64,000 nucleotides of DNA from Streptomyces buecherae. Lineage in GTDB: Bacteria; Actinomycetota; Actinomycetes; Streptomycetales; Streptomycetaceae. Positions 52,662-60,733 of this stretch are shown piece by piece. The translations under genes and the position numbers were made by a program. Position 1 is the stretch's first letter. Every line of letters starts with the position of its first letter. Under the pieces are notes generated by a model that worked only from the letters and a program-made list of their open reading frames with translations, made no database searches and had not been told where the DNA came from. The stretch covers positions 848,001 to 912,000 of the forward strand of contig NZ_CP060404.1 of assembly GCF_014295035.1 (NCBI RefSeq). The letters are read 5' to 3'.

Positions 52662-54259
52662 CTACCGAGCCTGGCCCGGCCCGGTGGCGGGCGGCGGCGC
52701 CTCCGACTGCCGGGCGTCGCCCGGCCCGTCGGCCGCCAGCGCGTGGCACAGCACGTGCACGGCGAGCGGCCGGCCGGGTCGTCGTAGGCCAGGCCCAGTT
52801 CCTGCGCCCGCTTCAACCGGGCCAGCACCGTGTTGCGGTGCACCCCGAGCCGCGTCGCGGCCTGGTGCAGCGAGCCGCCGTGGTCAAGCACGGCCAGCAC
52901 GGTCCGTACGATCTGCTCCCGGTCGCGGACACCCGCCAGGGCCGGGAACACCAGGTCGGCGACGGCCACCAGGCGGTCCACCGGCAGCGCGGCCAGCGCG
53001 GCGGCCACCCCCGCGTCGCCGAACTCCCGTACCCCACCCGGCCCGTCGGCCGCCGCGGCGCCCGCGGCCAACCGGGCCTCGCGCAGCGAGCGCAGCAGCC
53101 CGGCGGCGCCCGGCAGCGGCGAGCCGACGCCGACCGCCGCGCCGTGCGCGCGGGCCACGTCGCCGACGAGGGCGCGCAGCCGCTTCGGCGGCCCGCCGCC
53201 CGGTGCGCCGCGCGGCTGGTTCCACCAGCTCAGCCAGCCGCCCTGGTCGGCGACGAGCGGCAGGTCCGGCAGTCGCTCGGCCCACGCAGCGCGCACCATC
53301 GTGGTCCGCTCCGGTGCCGGCGAGCCCTGGGCGCCGGCGGGGTCGGCGATCCACACCGCCATGTTGACCCCCTCGACGCGCCACCCCAGCTCGCTGGTCC
53401 ACACCGGCGGCTCCCGGTCGGGCGGCGCCGCGCCGGCGGACGGCGGCTCCCCGTCCACCGACCGCCCGTGCTCGGCGCTCTCCCGCAGCAGCCGGAACGC
53501 CGCCTGCTCCCGGGCGGTCCGCCGGGCCGTCTCGATACGCCCGCGGGCCGACGCCGCCAGCAGCGGGGCCCGCGCCAGCCGCAGCAGTGTGGGCACGTAC
53601 TCGGCGTAGCCGTCCGACGGCTCGGGCACGGCGGCCACCAGCTCGGCCCAGCGCCGCCCGCCCGGCCCGGGAACGTCCACCCGTACGTCGGTACGGCCAC
53701 GGCCGGGCCGCAGGGCGGCGGCGCGACCGGCGACGAGCCCGCCGTCCACGAGCAGGGCCACCGGAACGCCCGCCAACTCGGCGTTCAACACGCTCAGCAC
53801 GCCGCGCACCGTGGACTCGCGCGCCAGCAGTTCGGCGCAGGCGGCCACCCGGCGGGCGCGTTCCGCCTCGGGCCGCGCCACCTCGGCGGCCAGGGCCAGC
53901 GCCACCTCCACCGGGTCCCGGTCGACGGCGAGCACGGTGATGCCCAGCCGCCGCGCCAACAGCGCGGCGGAGCGGCTGAGCGCGACCCGTGGGGTGACCA
54001 CCGCCGCGGCATGGCGCTCCCAGGCCATGTGCAGGGCGCTGGCCAGCGACCAACCCCCGCTCGCCGCCTCGCCGTGCAGCACCACCACGGTGTCCGGCGC
54101 CAGCTCGCGCAGCCTCGGCAGCTCCCCGGCCAGCACCAGGTGCTCCACGGGGCCACCGCCGTCGGCCAGGAACACCTCCTCGGCGCCGCGCAGCGCGCCC
54201 ACCGTCAGCATCTCGGCCACGGTCAGCCGGGCCCGCGGGCCGGTGGGGTGCGCCCTCAC
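52662..54259 (-). CDS. PucR-type transcriptional regulator with a frameshift in its C-terminal end
   Basis: A PucR/CdaR-type regulator of about 530 residues: N-terminal PucR domain (RLTVAEMLTVGALRGAEEVF), a middle GGDEF-like region and a C-terminal Fis/PucR helix-turn-helix (VLAVLDHGGSLHQAATRLGV then HRNTVLARLKRAQEL). Right after DDPAGR the frame breaks. Read as is, it continues as a Cys/Arg-rich tail to 52520, inside the hyuB stop region. With one extra G/C near 52766-52771 it reads RLAVHVLCHALAADG and stops at the TAG at 52662-52664, which matches the normal PucR ending. The GTG start overlaps the DUF917 stop. PucR proteins sense nitrogen-rich catabolites, so control of the flanking hydantoinase genes is likely. 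Confidence 0.85.
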
Positions 54260-55362
54260 CGGGCCACCCGGGGGTGCTCGACCGGCAGGCCGAAGGCGCG
54301 CGGGCCCGCCAACGCGAGCCCCGCCGGGGAGTACCAGACCGGCGCCGCCGGCATCACCAACACCTCCACCACCTCACCACCGCCCAGGCTGTCCAGGCCG
54401 ACGACGCCGCCCCGTACGGCGTCCAGCAAGCAGATCACGTCCGGTACGGCCGCCGTCAGCGCGCCGTCGGCGAGGACCAGCAGGATGTCGTTCTGCAACT
54501 CCAGTTGGAGCAGCCGCCCGGCCCCGCCGGACTCGGCCACCAGCACCGTCGAGGCGTGCGCGGGCTGGGCCCACTCCATCGGCCGGGTGAGCTGCTCGAC
54601 CTCGACCACCCGGCCCCGCCCCACGCTGCGGCAGCCGGTGACGGCCGACAACTGGCTGACCACCCGGTCCACCGGGCCCCCCGCGAGCAGGACACGGCCC
54701 GCGGCCAGCAGCCGGGAGACCGTGCCGTGCAGGCCCGCGCGGCGCAGCTCGGCGGCGGCGCACGGGTAGCTGGCGGTGGCCGCCCAACCGCCCATCAGGT
54801 GCACCTGGGCCCGCAGCATCGTCTCCACCCGGTCGGCGGACGCCGCCTCCACGGTCAGGCTCTCGCCGGCCGGCCCCGCCGCGCACACCGGGCCGACCGG
54901 CAGGCCAGCCAGATGCAGCGAGGTGTACTGCACCAGCGGAAAGACCCGCCCCATGCCGTCGCTGTCGATCAGCGGCAGCCCGCGCAGGCAGGCCGCCACC
55001 AGCGGCGTCAGGGCGTTCAGGGCGGCGGCGGCGAGCGGGAACACGGCCTCGACCCGCTGGCCGAGCCGCCGTTCGATCCCGCTGAGCGCCGTGGTGAACT
55101 CGTCCCCGACGGGCGGCAGTTCGGCCAGCGCCGTGCCCGAGCCGACCAGGCCGAGCGCGGCGCACCGGGTGTCGGGCGGCAGGGCCTCGGCCCGTACCAG
55201 CGGGACGGGGCCGTGCTCGGCCAGCAGCGCGGTCACCCACTCCCGTAGCCCCTCGGCGCCGTCTTCGCCGAAGGCGGGGGCGTAGAACTGCGCGCCAGCC
55301 CACAGCGTGGGCACGTCCTCGGCGCCGATGGCCCGCACCGGCCCCGCCCCGCGCGCCGTCAC
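54256..55362 (-). CDS. DUF917 / S-methyl-thiohydantoin desulfurase-like protein
   Basis: A 368-residue protein of the DUF917 family, which includes the S-methyl-thiohydantoin desulfurase domain. Typical parts are VRAIGAEDVPTLWAGAQFY at the start, the conserved LPLIDSDGMGRVFPLVQYTS and the ending PVWYSPAGLALAGPRAFGL. DUF917 proteins are regularly encoded beside hydantoinase/oxoprolinase genes; some also form the C-terminal half of HyuA-like fusions. Here it lies between a degenerate HyuA-like gene and the PucR gene, with four-base GTGA overlaps on both sides, so the three form one translationally coupled operon. Confidence 0.9.
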   Translation of the reverse strand: MTARGAGPVRAIGAEDVPTLWAGAQFYAPAFGEDGAEGLREWVTALLAEHGPVPLVRAEALPPDTRCAALGLVGSGTALAELPPVGDEFTTALSGIERRLGQRVEAVFPLAAAALNALTPLVAACLRGLPLIDSDGMGRVFPLVQYTSLHLAGLPVGPVCAAGPAGESLTVEAASADRVETMLRAQVHLMGGWAATASYPCAAAELRRAGLHGTVSRLLAAGRVLLAGGPVDRVVSQLSAVTGCRSVGRGRVVEVEQLTRPMEWAQPAHASTVLVAESGGAGRLLQLELQNDILLVLADGALTAAVPDVICLLDAVRGGVVGLDSLGGGEVVEVLVMPAAPVWYSPAGLALAGPRAFGLPVEHPRVAR

Positions 55363-57068
55363 CGGGACCCCCGCGGGCGCCGGCCACCGTGCGCGCCCTC
55401 GGCGGCCCGCGCGCCACGCCCCTCCCCCGCCCGGCGGGCCACTCCCGCCTCCCCCGCCTCCCGCGCCTCGCGCGCCCGCTGGCCGCCTACGCCTGATCGG
55501 CCCGCCACCCGCTCGTCACCGGCTCCGGACCCGTCTGGGGCGGCGTCGCGGGCGGCGTCGGGAGCGGCGGCCTCGTCGGCGGTCCACGGCTCGGCGTCAC
55601 CGACGGCCCGCAGGTGGACCCGCATGGTGCCGGCCGGGCTGAACGGCAGCGCGACCACGGTGGTCTCCACCAGCCGCGCGCTGCCCGGCGCCGCGCCCTG
55701 CGCGGTGACCATCGCGATGGTGCGCTCCTCCGCGTCCCGCCGCACCGCCGCCAACTCGCGGGCGTCCTTGACCTGTACGACCTCGTCGACCCAGGCCATC
55801 GGCGGACACAGCGCGGTCCCGATCAGCGCCAGGTCGGCCGGCGGCGACAACGACACCCGCCCGTCGCGCCACGCCACCCGGTGGCCGGCCCTCGGATCGA
55901 GGCCGGAGACCGGCCCGGTCGCGGCGCCGGCGTCGGAGACCGGCCCGGTCGCGGCATCGGGACCGGCGGCCGGGGCGGGACGCGCGGGATGCCCGTTCCC
56001 GGCGGCGACCACCACCAGCGGTGGCTCGCCCCCGTCACCGTCACCGTCACCGGCCTCGGCACCGGCATCGGCGCTGTCGGCACCGCCGCCGGCCCCGTCC
56101 AGGGCCGTGCCCTTCGCGGAGAGGATCGCCATCGGCACCGAAAGACGCACGCCCCAGCCGGGCACCCGCCCCGGCCGCACCAGCGGCACCCCGTTGCGTA
56201 CCTCGCCGAGCAGCGCGCCCTCCGGTCCCGGCAGCAGTACCCGGCACCGCTCACGTCCCGCCAGGCGCGCCGCGCCCAACAGCGCCGCGGCCTCGGCCGC
56301 GCCCACGGCCACGACCGGCAGCGTCCGCGCCCTGGCCAGCGGGGTGCGACCGCCGTCCCCGCGCGCGACGCCGTGCTGGGCCCGCGGGACGACCCGGCCG
56401 GCGGCGGCCTCGCAGGCGTCCAGCACTTCCTCGGCGACGTCGGCGAGCGCCGCGTTGAGCACGGCCGACGCCTCCCGGCCCGCCAGGTCCTGGCCGCCGA
56501 ACTCGTGGGAGAGCGAGATCCGCAGGCCCGGGACGGCCGCCAGCAGCCGCTCGCCGACCGTCCGTTCGTGGGCCGGCGCGGCCAGCGATCCGCAGCCGGC
56601 GACGGCGACGGCGCGCGCACCGGTCGCGGCCAGCTCACGCGCCAGCTCCCCGACCCGCGCCTCGTCCAGCGCGGCCAGCTCGCGCCCCAGCAGGTCGTGG
56701 CCGCCCGGCAGGGTGACCGAGCGCGCCACCAGCCCGGCGATCGGCGCCGACGGGTGCCGGGCCAGGGCGGGATGCCGGGCCGGCCGGGGCGCGATCCGGA
56801 CCGCGACCACCGGAACGGTGCGCGCGGCGCCCTCGCCCGACCCGTGCCCAGGACCGTCGGCCGGCTCCCGCACCGCCGCCAGCAGGGCGGGCCCGACGTC
56901 GAAGGTGACGTGCCGTACGGCCGCGGCGTGCGCGCCGCACACCTCGGCCAACACCCGGGTCAAGGCCGCTCGCCCGCGCCCCGGTGCCCGCGCGGCGGCC
57001 AGCACCCGGGAGCCGCTGAGCAGCACGGCGGAACACCCGTCGGGCCCCCACCTGGCTCCCACTCGCAT
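55359..57068 (-). CDS. HyuA-like protein with a degenerate phosphate-binding loop
   Basis: A 569-residue hydantoinase/oxoprolinase-like protein. Overall order and segments such as GHDLLGRELAALDEARVGEL and ISLSHEFGGQDLAGREASAV match the family. The N-terminus, where the ATP phosphate loop IDxGGTxTD should stand, reads MRVGARWGPDGCSAVLL: the GGT-x-TD residues are lost. Two low-complexity insertions, (GD)n near residue 340 and a duplicated ATGPVSD/G unit near 375-390, and a long charged Ala/Gly/Arg tail are unusual. It may be a non-ATP-using partner of DUF917 or a decaying enzyme. It is the first gene of the minus-strand operon; the ATG has GGGAGAGGCGG upstream at long spacing. Confidence 0.85.
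   Translation of the reverse strand: MRVGARWGPDGCSAVLLSGSRVLAAARAPGRGRAALTRVLAEVCGAHAAAVRHVTFDVGPALLAAVREPADGPGHGSGEGAARTVPVVAVRIAPRPARHPALARHPSAPIAGLVARSVTLPGGHDLLGRELAALDEARVGELARELAATGARAVAVAGCGSLAAPAHERTVGERLLAAVPGLRISLSHEFGGQDLAGREASAVLNAALADVAEEVLDACEAAAGRVVPRAQHGVARGDGGRTPLARARTLPVVAVGAAEAAALLGAARLAGRERCRVLLPGPEGALLGEVRNGVPLVRPGRVPGWGVRLSVPMAILSAKGTALDGAGGGADSADAGAEAGDGDGDGGEPPLVVVAAGNGHPARPAPAAGPDAATGPVSDAGAATGPVSGLDPRAGHRVAWRDGRVSLSPPADLALIGTALCPPMAWVDEVVQVKDARELAAVRRDAEERTIAMVTAQGAAPGSARLVETTVVALPFSPAGTMRVHLRAVGDAEPWTADEAAAPDAARDAAPDGSGAGDERVAGRSGVGGQRAREAREAGEAGVARRAGEGRGARAAEGAHGGRRPRGSR
55904..55955 (-). repeat. 22-base direct repeat with a 30-base period
   Basis: Two exact 22-base copies (55904-55925 and 55934-55955) inside the HyuA-like gene encode the duplicated ATGPVS segment. 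A neighbouring CCGTCA triplet array near 56033-56055 encodes the Gly-Asp run. Both keep the reading frame. Confidence 0.85.
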
Positions 57069-57198
57069 GCCGCCGCGCGCCGCCTCTCCCTGCCCGTTTC
57101 CGCTCCCCGCCGTCCCACCCGGTGCGGGCGATCGTACCTTTCGGTGCGGGGCTGACCTGGTACGTCGCCGAGTACGCCGCGAAGGCCGGCGTCCGCGA

Positions 57199-57227
57199 CC
57201 GGGCCCGCGCCGGCCGCGCGGGCCCGG
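57199..57227 (-). terminator. Terminator of the SMI1-type gene
   Basis: A perfect 12-base inverted repeat CCGGGCCCGCGC / GCGCGGGCCCGG with a five-base loop, 13 bases beyond the stop codon on the minus strand. Confidence 0.7.
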
Positions 57228-57240
57228 GTCCGTCCCCGCG

Positions 57241-57882
57241 TCAGTGGAGGGGCCGCCAGTGCTCCAGCGCGTCGTCGAGCAGCGGCGCCTCGGGGTCGTC
57301 CCAGATGAGGCAGCCCCACACCAGGCCGGGCACGTCCGGGCCCATCGCGTCGGCCGGCCCCTCGGTGAGCGTGCGGTGCACGGCGTCGAGGTAGCCGGCG
57401 ATCGACGGGTAGCTGGGCGGCCCGAAGCCCAGGTCGTCGGGGAGCGCCCAGGAGCCGACGCCGGCCGCGCCCACGTAGTGCCCGGACTCCGGGCCTGCCT
57501 CGTCGCGGGTCAGCCACGGCACCACCGGGGCGCCCCACACGTCGCGACGGCCGACCTCGGGCAGTCGCGGCCCGAGCGCCTCCGTCGGGCCGAGCAGGAT
57601 CCCACCCGGCAGGAAGGCCCCCGAACCGACCTCGCCCTCCTCCTCGTTGGCCTCGATGTACTGGTGCTCCACACCACCGCACAGCCGCCACAGCTCGGCC
57701 AGCTCCGCGGGCAGCCCGAAGTCCGCGTGCCGTCGCAGTTGGGCGTCGGCGGCCTCGATGGCCCGCTCCGGGGCGGGCGGGAGCAGCGACGCGTACGAGA
57801 GCGGGGCGTGCGCCTTGAGCCAGGCGGTGAGACGGCCCCAGGCCGCCGCGGTGTTCCGGTGGTTGCTCATCCCGTCAGTCAC
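57241..57882 (-). CDS. SMI1/KNR4-family protein
   Basis: A 213-residue soluble protein with the SMI1/KNR4 pattern: PPAPERAIEAADAQLRRHAD, then GLPAELAELWRLCGGV, a Gly-rich middle and PSYPSIAGYLDAVHRTLTEG near the end. In bacteria this superfamily often contains immunity proteins of toxin systems and general stress-linked proteins. No toxin gene lies next to it here, so immunity is not claimed. The start is uncertain: a GGGGGAGG ribosome site precedes a GTG pair (57885/57882), and an ATG at 57870 (MSNHRN) is the next choice. The lipoprotein gene lies 54 bases upstream on the same strand. Confidence 0.85.
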   Translation of the reverse strand: MTDGMSNHRNTAAAWGRLTAWLKAHAPLSYASLLPPAPERAIEAADAQLRRHADFGLPAELAELWRLCGGVEHQYIEANEEEGEVGSGAFLPGGILLGPTEALGPRLPEVGRRDVWGAPVVPWLTRDEAGPESGHYVGAAGVGSWALPDDLGFGPPSYPSIAGYLDAVHRTLTEGPADAMGPDVPGLVWGCLIWDDPEAPLLDDALEHWRPLH

Positions 57883-57936
57883 CACGGCATCCTCCCCCAC
57901 GCCCACCCAACGAGGGGGGTCAGCCCCGGGCGCCCG

Positions 57937-58401
57937 TCACCGGCCCCTGGCCAGCCGGGGGCTGAGCAGGTCGATGACCTCGTCCACGGCACCGAGCTTC
58001 CGGGACTGGTCGGTGGTGATGGTGTGTCCATCATGCGTGAGCCGGTACACGTACCGGTCGCCGCCGATCTCGCTGACGCTGCGCCGCGGCAGGTCGGCGA
58101 ACCCGACCTCGCGCAGCAGGGCCCGCAGCCGGCTCAGTTCCGGGCCGGTGAGCCGGCCCTGGCCGCCGCGGGCGCCCTGGTGCTCGGTGCGCAGGGTGCC
58201 GTCGTCGTACACGGTGACCTGGTCCCAGTGGCCCGCGTAGCCACCCTCCCGGTGCAGGGAGACGAGTCCCCCGGAGTCGGCGGGCTCGTCCGCCAGGGCG
58301 CCGCAACCGCTCGCCGACACCGTGAGCAGCGCGGTGGTGATCAGGACGAAGAGCCAACGGAAGGGCACGCTTCCGGTCACGCGGGCGGTGGGTCGTCTCA
58401 C
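57937..58401 (-). CDS. Lipoprotein with emfourin-like domain
   Basis: A 154-residue protein with a lipoprotein signal: basic start MRRPTARV, hydrophobic FRWLFVLITTALLTV and lipobox VSASGC. The mature domain (about 45-150) resembles the protealysin-inhibitor emfourin fold: SLHREGGYAGHWDQVTVYDD, a central ELSRLRALLREVGFADL helix and RYVYRLTHDGHTITTDQS. Emfourins inhibit thermolysin-like metalloproteases. No such protease is encoded nearby, and this copy would sit on the outer face of the membrane, so a protective or binding role is only an inference. Confidence 0.85.
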   Translation of the reverse strand: MRRPTARVTGSVPFRWLFVLITTALLTVSASGCGALADEPADSGGLVSLHREGGYAGHWDQVTVYDDGTLRTEHQGARGGQGRLTGPELSRLRALLREVGFADLPRRSVSEIGGDRYVYRLTHDGHTITTDQSRKLGAVDEVIDLLSPRLARGR

Positions 58402-58571
58402 GACAGCTCCTCAACCATGTGGTCCAGCGCTTCCGACACCGCGTCACCGCCCGGGTGGGGGCGTCCCTCGGGCCGTGTCCGCCGCGCGGTGGTGCGTCGT
58501 CCGCATCGTACGGGCCTGGGGCGGCGGGACGGGGCGGTTGGCGTGAAGGCGTGCCGACCGCCGCGCGGCCG

Positions 58572-58973
58572 TCACCAGATGGGACGCAGGGGCGGGACCG
58601 AGTCGCCCGCCATGATCCGGATGATGGCCGCGAGTTCGGCGCGCGGAACGCGCAGGCCCACCTCGTGCAGCCGCTCGGTCAGTTGCGCTTCCTGCTCGTG
58701 CAGGATCCTTCCGGCCACCGTCAGATGTTCCCGCGCCTGTTCGAGGCCGAGGTGGAGGGCAGGACCGAACAGGTCGGGGCGGGCCAGGCGCTCGTCCTCG
58801 GCGCCGGCGCGGTGCGGCGGCTGAGGACCGTCGGCGGCCCGGCGCAGGCCCTGGTCGCCATGGCCGTCGGCGGCCAGGCCACGGTGCCGGGCGGCGACGA
58901 GAAGATTCCGCTTCCCTGGGCGCGGTGACCGCGCCCTCCCGGCCGGGCCGCGCGGTGTGACGGATGCCGGCCC
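58572..58973 (-). pseudogene. Open frame without a usable start codon, possible decayed gene
   Basis: Between a TGA at 58974-58976 and a TGA at 58572-58574 the minus strand is open for 133 codons with normal Streptomyces codon bias. The end looks like a genuine helical C-terminus (TVAGRILHEQEAQLTERL, then AAIIRIMAGD). No ATG, GTG or TTG occurs in frame before the helical part, only CTG. A plus-strand frame (58419-58928) overlaps it and cannot be fully excluded. I treat it as a possible decayed gene or one using a rare start. The remainder of 58402-58999 holds no other signal except a small hairpin. Confidence 0.3.
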
Positions 58974-58983
58974 TCACGGCCGG
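58967..58983 (-). terminator. Hairpin after the 59000-59467 gene
   Basis: CCGGCC-CTCAC-GGCCGG, 17 bases beyond the stop codon of the minus-strand gene. Confidence 0.4.
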
Positions 58984-58999
58984 ACCCCGCGCCCCGCCG

Positions 59000-59467
59000 T
59001 CAGGTGTCGTCCGTGGTCGTCGGCATGCCCGAGGCGCGGGCGATGTTCTCCACTTCCCGCTGGTCAAGGGCGCGCTGGCGCTGCTGGGCGTCGAGGCGGT
59101 CGCGCATGGCGCGCAGGCGTTCGGGGTCCGCGGCGATGTCGGGGGGCACCAACGACATGGCACCCTTGGCGTGTTCGCCGTCTCCGAGCTGGGCCACCAC
59201 GTGGTCGGCGCGGTCCTCGTGGCCGGGTTCGAGCGCCCCGATCAGCCCCATGAGGTTGAGCAACTCCTGCTGCATGGCCTGGGTGAACAGTTCCTTCTCC
59301 GGGCCGTCCAGGCTGAGCCGGATGGTGCCGCCACCGTGCTCGGCCCACATCCGGATCACCTCCATGAGGAGGTCGAACTGTTCCTTGGGCATGCGGGCGC
59401 GGAGCGTGTCCACGTAGAGCCGGTAGCGCGCCAACGCCACCTCGTGCGGGTCCTCCTGGTCCGCCAC
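59000..59467 (-). CDS. Conserved hypothetical protein, helical
   Basis: A 155-residue cytosolic protein I do not recognise. It has an N-terminal helix (VALARYRLYVDTLRARM), a strand-turn with GGTIRLSLDGPEKE, a helical middle (LLNLMGLIGALEPGHEDRAD) and a C-terminal Arg/Gln-rich helix (RAMRDRLDAQQRQRALDQRE) with coiled-coil potential. The start is set at GTG 59467 because AAGGAGGG lies in front of it; the longer frame to 59605 would put that site inside the gene and adds only low-complexity residues. It stands alone between hairpins. No function is suggested. Confidence 0.75.
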   Translation of the reverse strand: MADQEDPHEVALARYRLYVDTLRARMPKEQFDLLMEVIRMWAEHGGGTIRLSLDGPEKELFTQAMQQELLNLMGLIGALEPGHEDRADHVVAQLGDGEHAKGAMSLVPPDIAADPERLRAMRDRLDAQQRQRALDQREVENIARASGMPTTTDDT

Positions 59468-59627
59468 GACCGTCCCTCCTTCCAGCACCGTGCGGGGAAC
59501 CGCGCCCTCCGGGCCCCGGGCCGATGCCGTCCTCGACGTCCCCCGACCGTACGGCACGACGCGCGGCACGGGTGCGGATTCGGGGGATTCAGGGGGATCG
59601 GGCACCGGGGCCTCGGGAGGGCGGCGG

Positions 59628-59651
59628 GCGGGCCCCGGTGCGAGGGCCCGC
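59628..59651 (-). terminator. Terminator of the cyclase-family gene
   Basis: GCGGGCCC (59628-59635) and its exact complement (59644-59651) with an eight-base loop, 17 bases beyond the stop codon on the minus strand. Confidence 0.55.
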
Positions 59652-59667
59652 CGTGGCCCGGGTCGGG

Positions 59668-60606
59668 TCAGCGGTCCGCGTCGAGCAGGGCGTAGGCGCG
59701 TACCGGGAAGGTGCCCATGCCCTCGACGGGCGGCGGCACGGCGTGGAAGCGGAAGCCGCGCGGAGGCAGGTGCTCCAGTCCGCGCAGGTGCTCCACGATG
59801 GGGATGCCGGCCGCCAGCAGCGCGGTGTGCGCGGGGCGGGCGCCGTCGTCCGTGTCGTCGATGTTGAGGGAGTCGATGCCGACGAGGGCGGCCCCCTGTT
59901 CGACCAGCCAGTCGGCGGCTGCCGCGGTGAGGAACGGGTGGCCGCCCCCGTACTCCTCGGTGCCCCAGTGCCGCGCCCAGCCGGTGTGGATCAGCACGGC
60001 CCGGCCCGCGACGTCGTGCGGCAGCAGCGACTCGCGGCCCAGCGCGCGCCCTTCGTGGCCCGTCACCCGCACGACCACCCCGTCCAGGTCGGCCAGCTTC
60101 TCCAGCGGCAGGCCGGCGAGGTCGGGGCCGTCGGGGAAGCGGTGGAACGGGCTGTCGAGATAGGTGCCGGTGTTGGAGACCATCGTGATGCGGCCGATGG
60201 CGAACTCGGTTCCGGGCGCGTAGTGGTCGCGCGACGCCCGCCGCGAGAGGTGGTCGCCGATCTCGGGTCCCGGCAGGCCGGGGTAGGTGGTCATGCCGTG
60301 CCGGACGGTGTGGCTGAGTTCCACGAACCGGCGCTCCCCTGCCCGGCCCGCGCCCGTGGCCCCGCGCGCGTCGGCCGCGGTCCGCAGCCCCCGGTGCGGC
60401 TCGCGCACCGCCTCGCGTCCGCTGATCCGCACCTCGGCCACCATCAGCAGGCCGAGTTCGCGGACGAACAGGTCAGCCAGTGCCCGGTCGTCGATGTCCG
60501 GCGCCGGGACGTCCAACAGGAAACCCCGCGTCTGGAGGCCGCCCCCGTTACCGAAGGACACTTCGGCGTCGAACCGTACTCGCCACTGCTCAGCGCTCTC
60601 ATCCAT
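59668..60606 (-). CDS. Cyclase/kynurenine-formamidase-family enzyme with an altered metal motif
   Basis: A 312-residue protein. Residues about 90-312 form a cyclase (PF04199-like) domain: FVELSHTVRHGMTTYPGLPG at its start and HTGWARHWG later. The metal motif HxGTHxDxPxHF reads NTGTYLDSPFHRF here: the first His is Asn and the second is Tyr, while Asp and the last His remain. Such NTGTY variants appear to form a subgroup, with metal binding changed or completed by other residues. The first 80 residues are an extra alpha/beta part (WRVRFDAEVSFGNGGGLQTR). The family includes formamidases and isatin hydrolases; the substrate is unknown. Followed by a good terminator. Confidence 0.87.
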   Translation of the reverse strand: MDESAEQWRVRFDAEVSFGNGGGLQTRGFLLDVPAPDIDDRALADLFVRELGLLMVAEVRISGREAVREPHRGLRTAADARGATGAGRAGERRFVELSHTVRHGMTTYPGLPGPEIGDHLSRRASRDHYAPGTEFAIGRITMVSNTGTYLDSPFHRFPDGPDLAGLPLEKLADLDGVVVRVTGHEGRALGRESLLPHDVAGRAVLIHTGWARHWGTEEYGGGHPFLTAAAADWLVEQGAALVGIDSLNIDDTDDGARPAHTALLAAGIPIVEHLRGLEHLPPRGFRFHAVPPPVEGMGTFPVRAYALLDADR

Positions 60607-60682
60607 GATCCGATCCTCCGTGCGGGGCGGCGCGCGGACAAGCGTGTTTCCGGTGCTCGCCGCCGCACCGACCGCGTCCGGG

Positions 60683-60710
60683 GGCGGTGGGCGCGAGGGC
60701 GCCCACCGCC
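60683..60710 (-). terminator. Terminator of the carboxylesterase gene
   Basis: A perfect 12-base inverted repeat GGCGGTGGGCGC / GCGCCCACCGCC with loop GAGG, 24 bases beyond the stop codon on the minus strand. Confidence 0.75.
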
Positions 60711-60733
60711 TCGCCCTGCCGTGGCTCCCTCTT

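Noticed and set aside
57241..57882. SMI1/KNR4 protein as immunity gene of a toxin system
   Set aside because: No toxin, WXG100 or polymorphic-toxin gene is next to it; the family is broader than immunity proteins.
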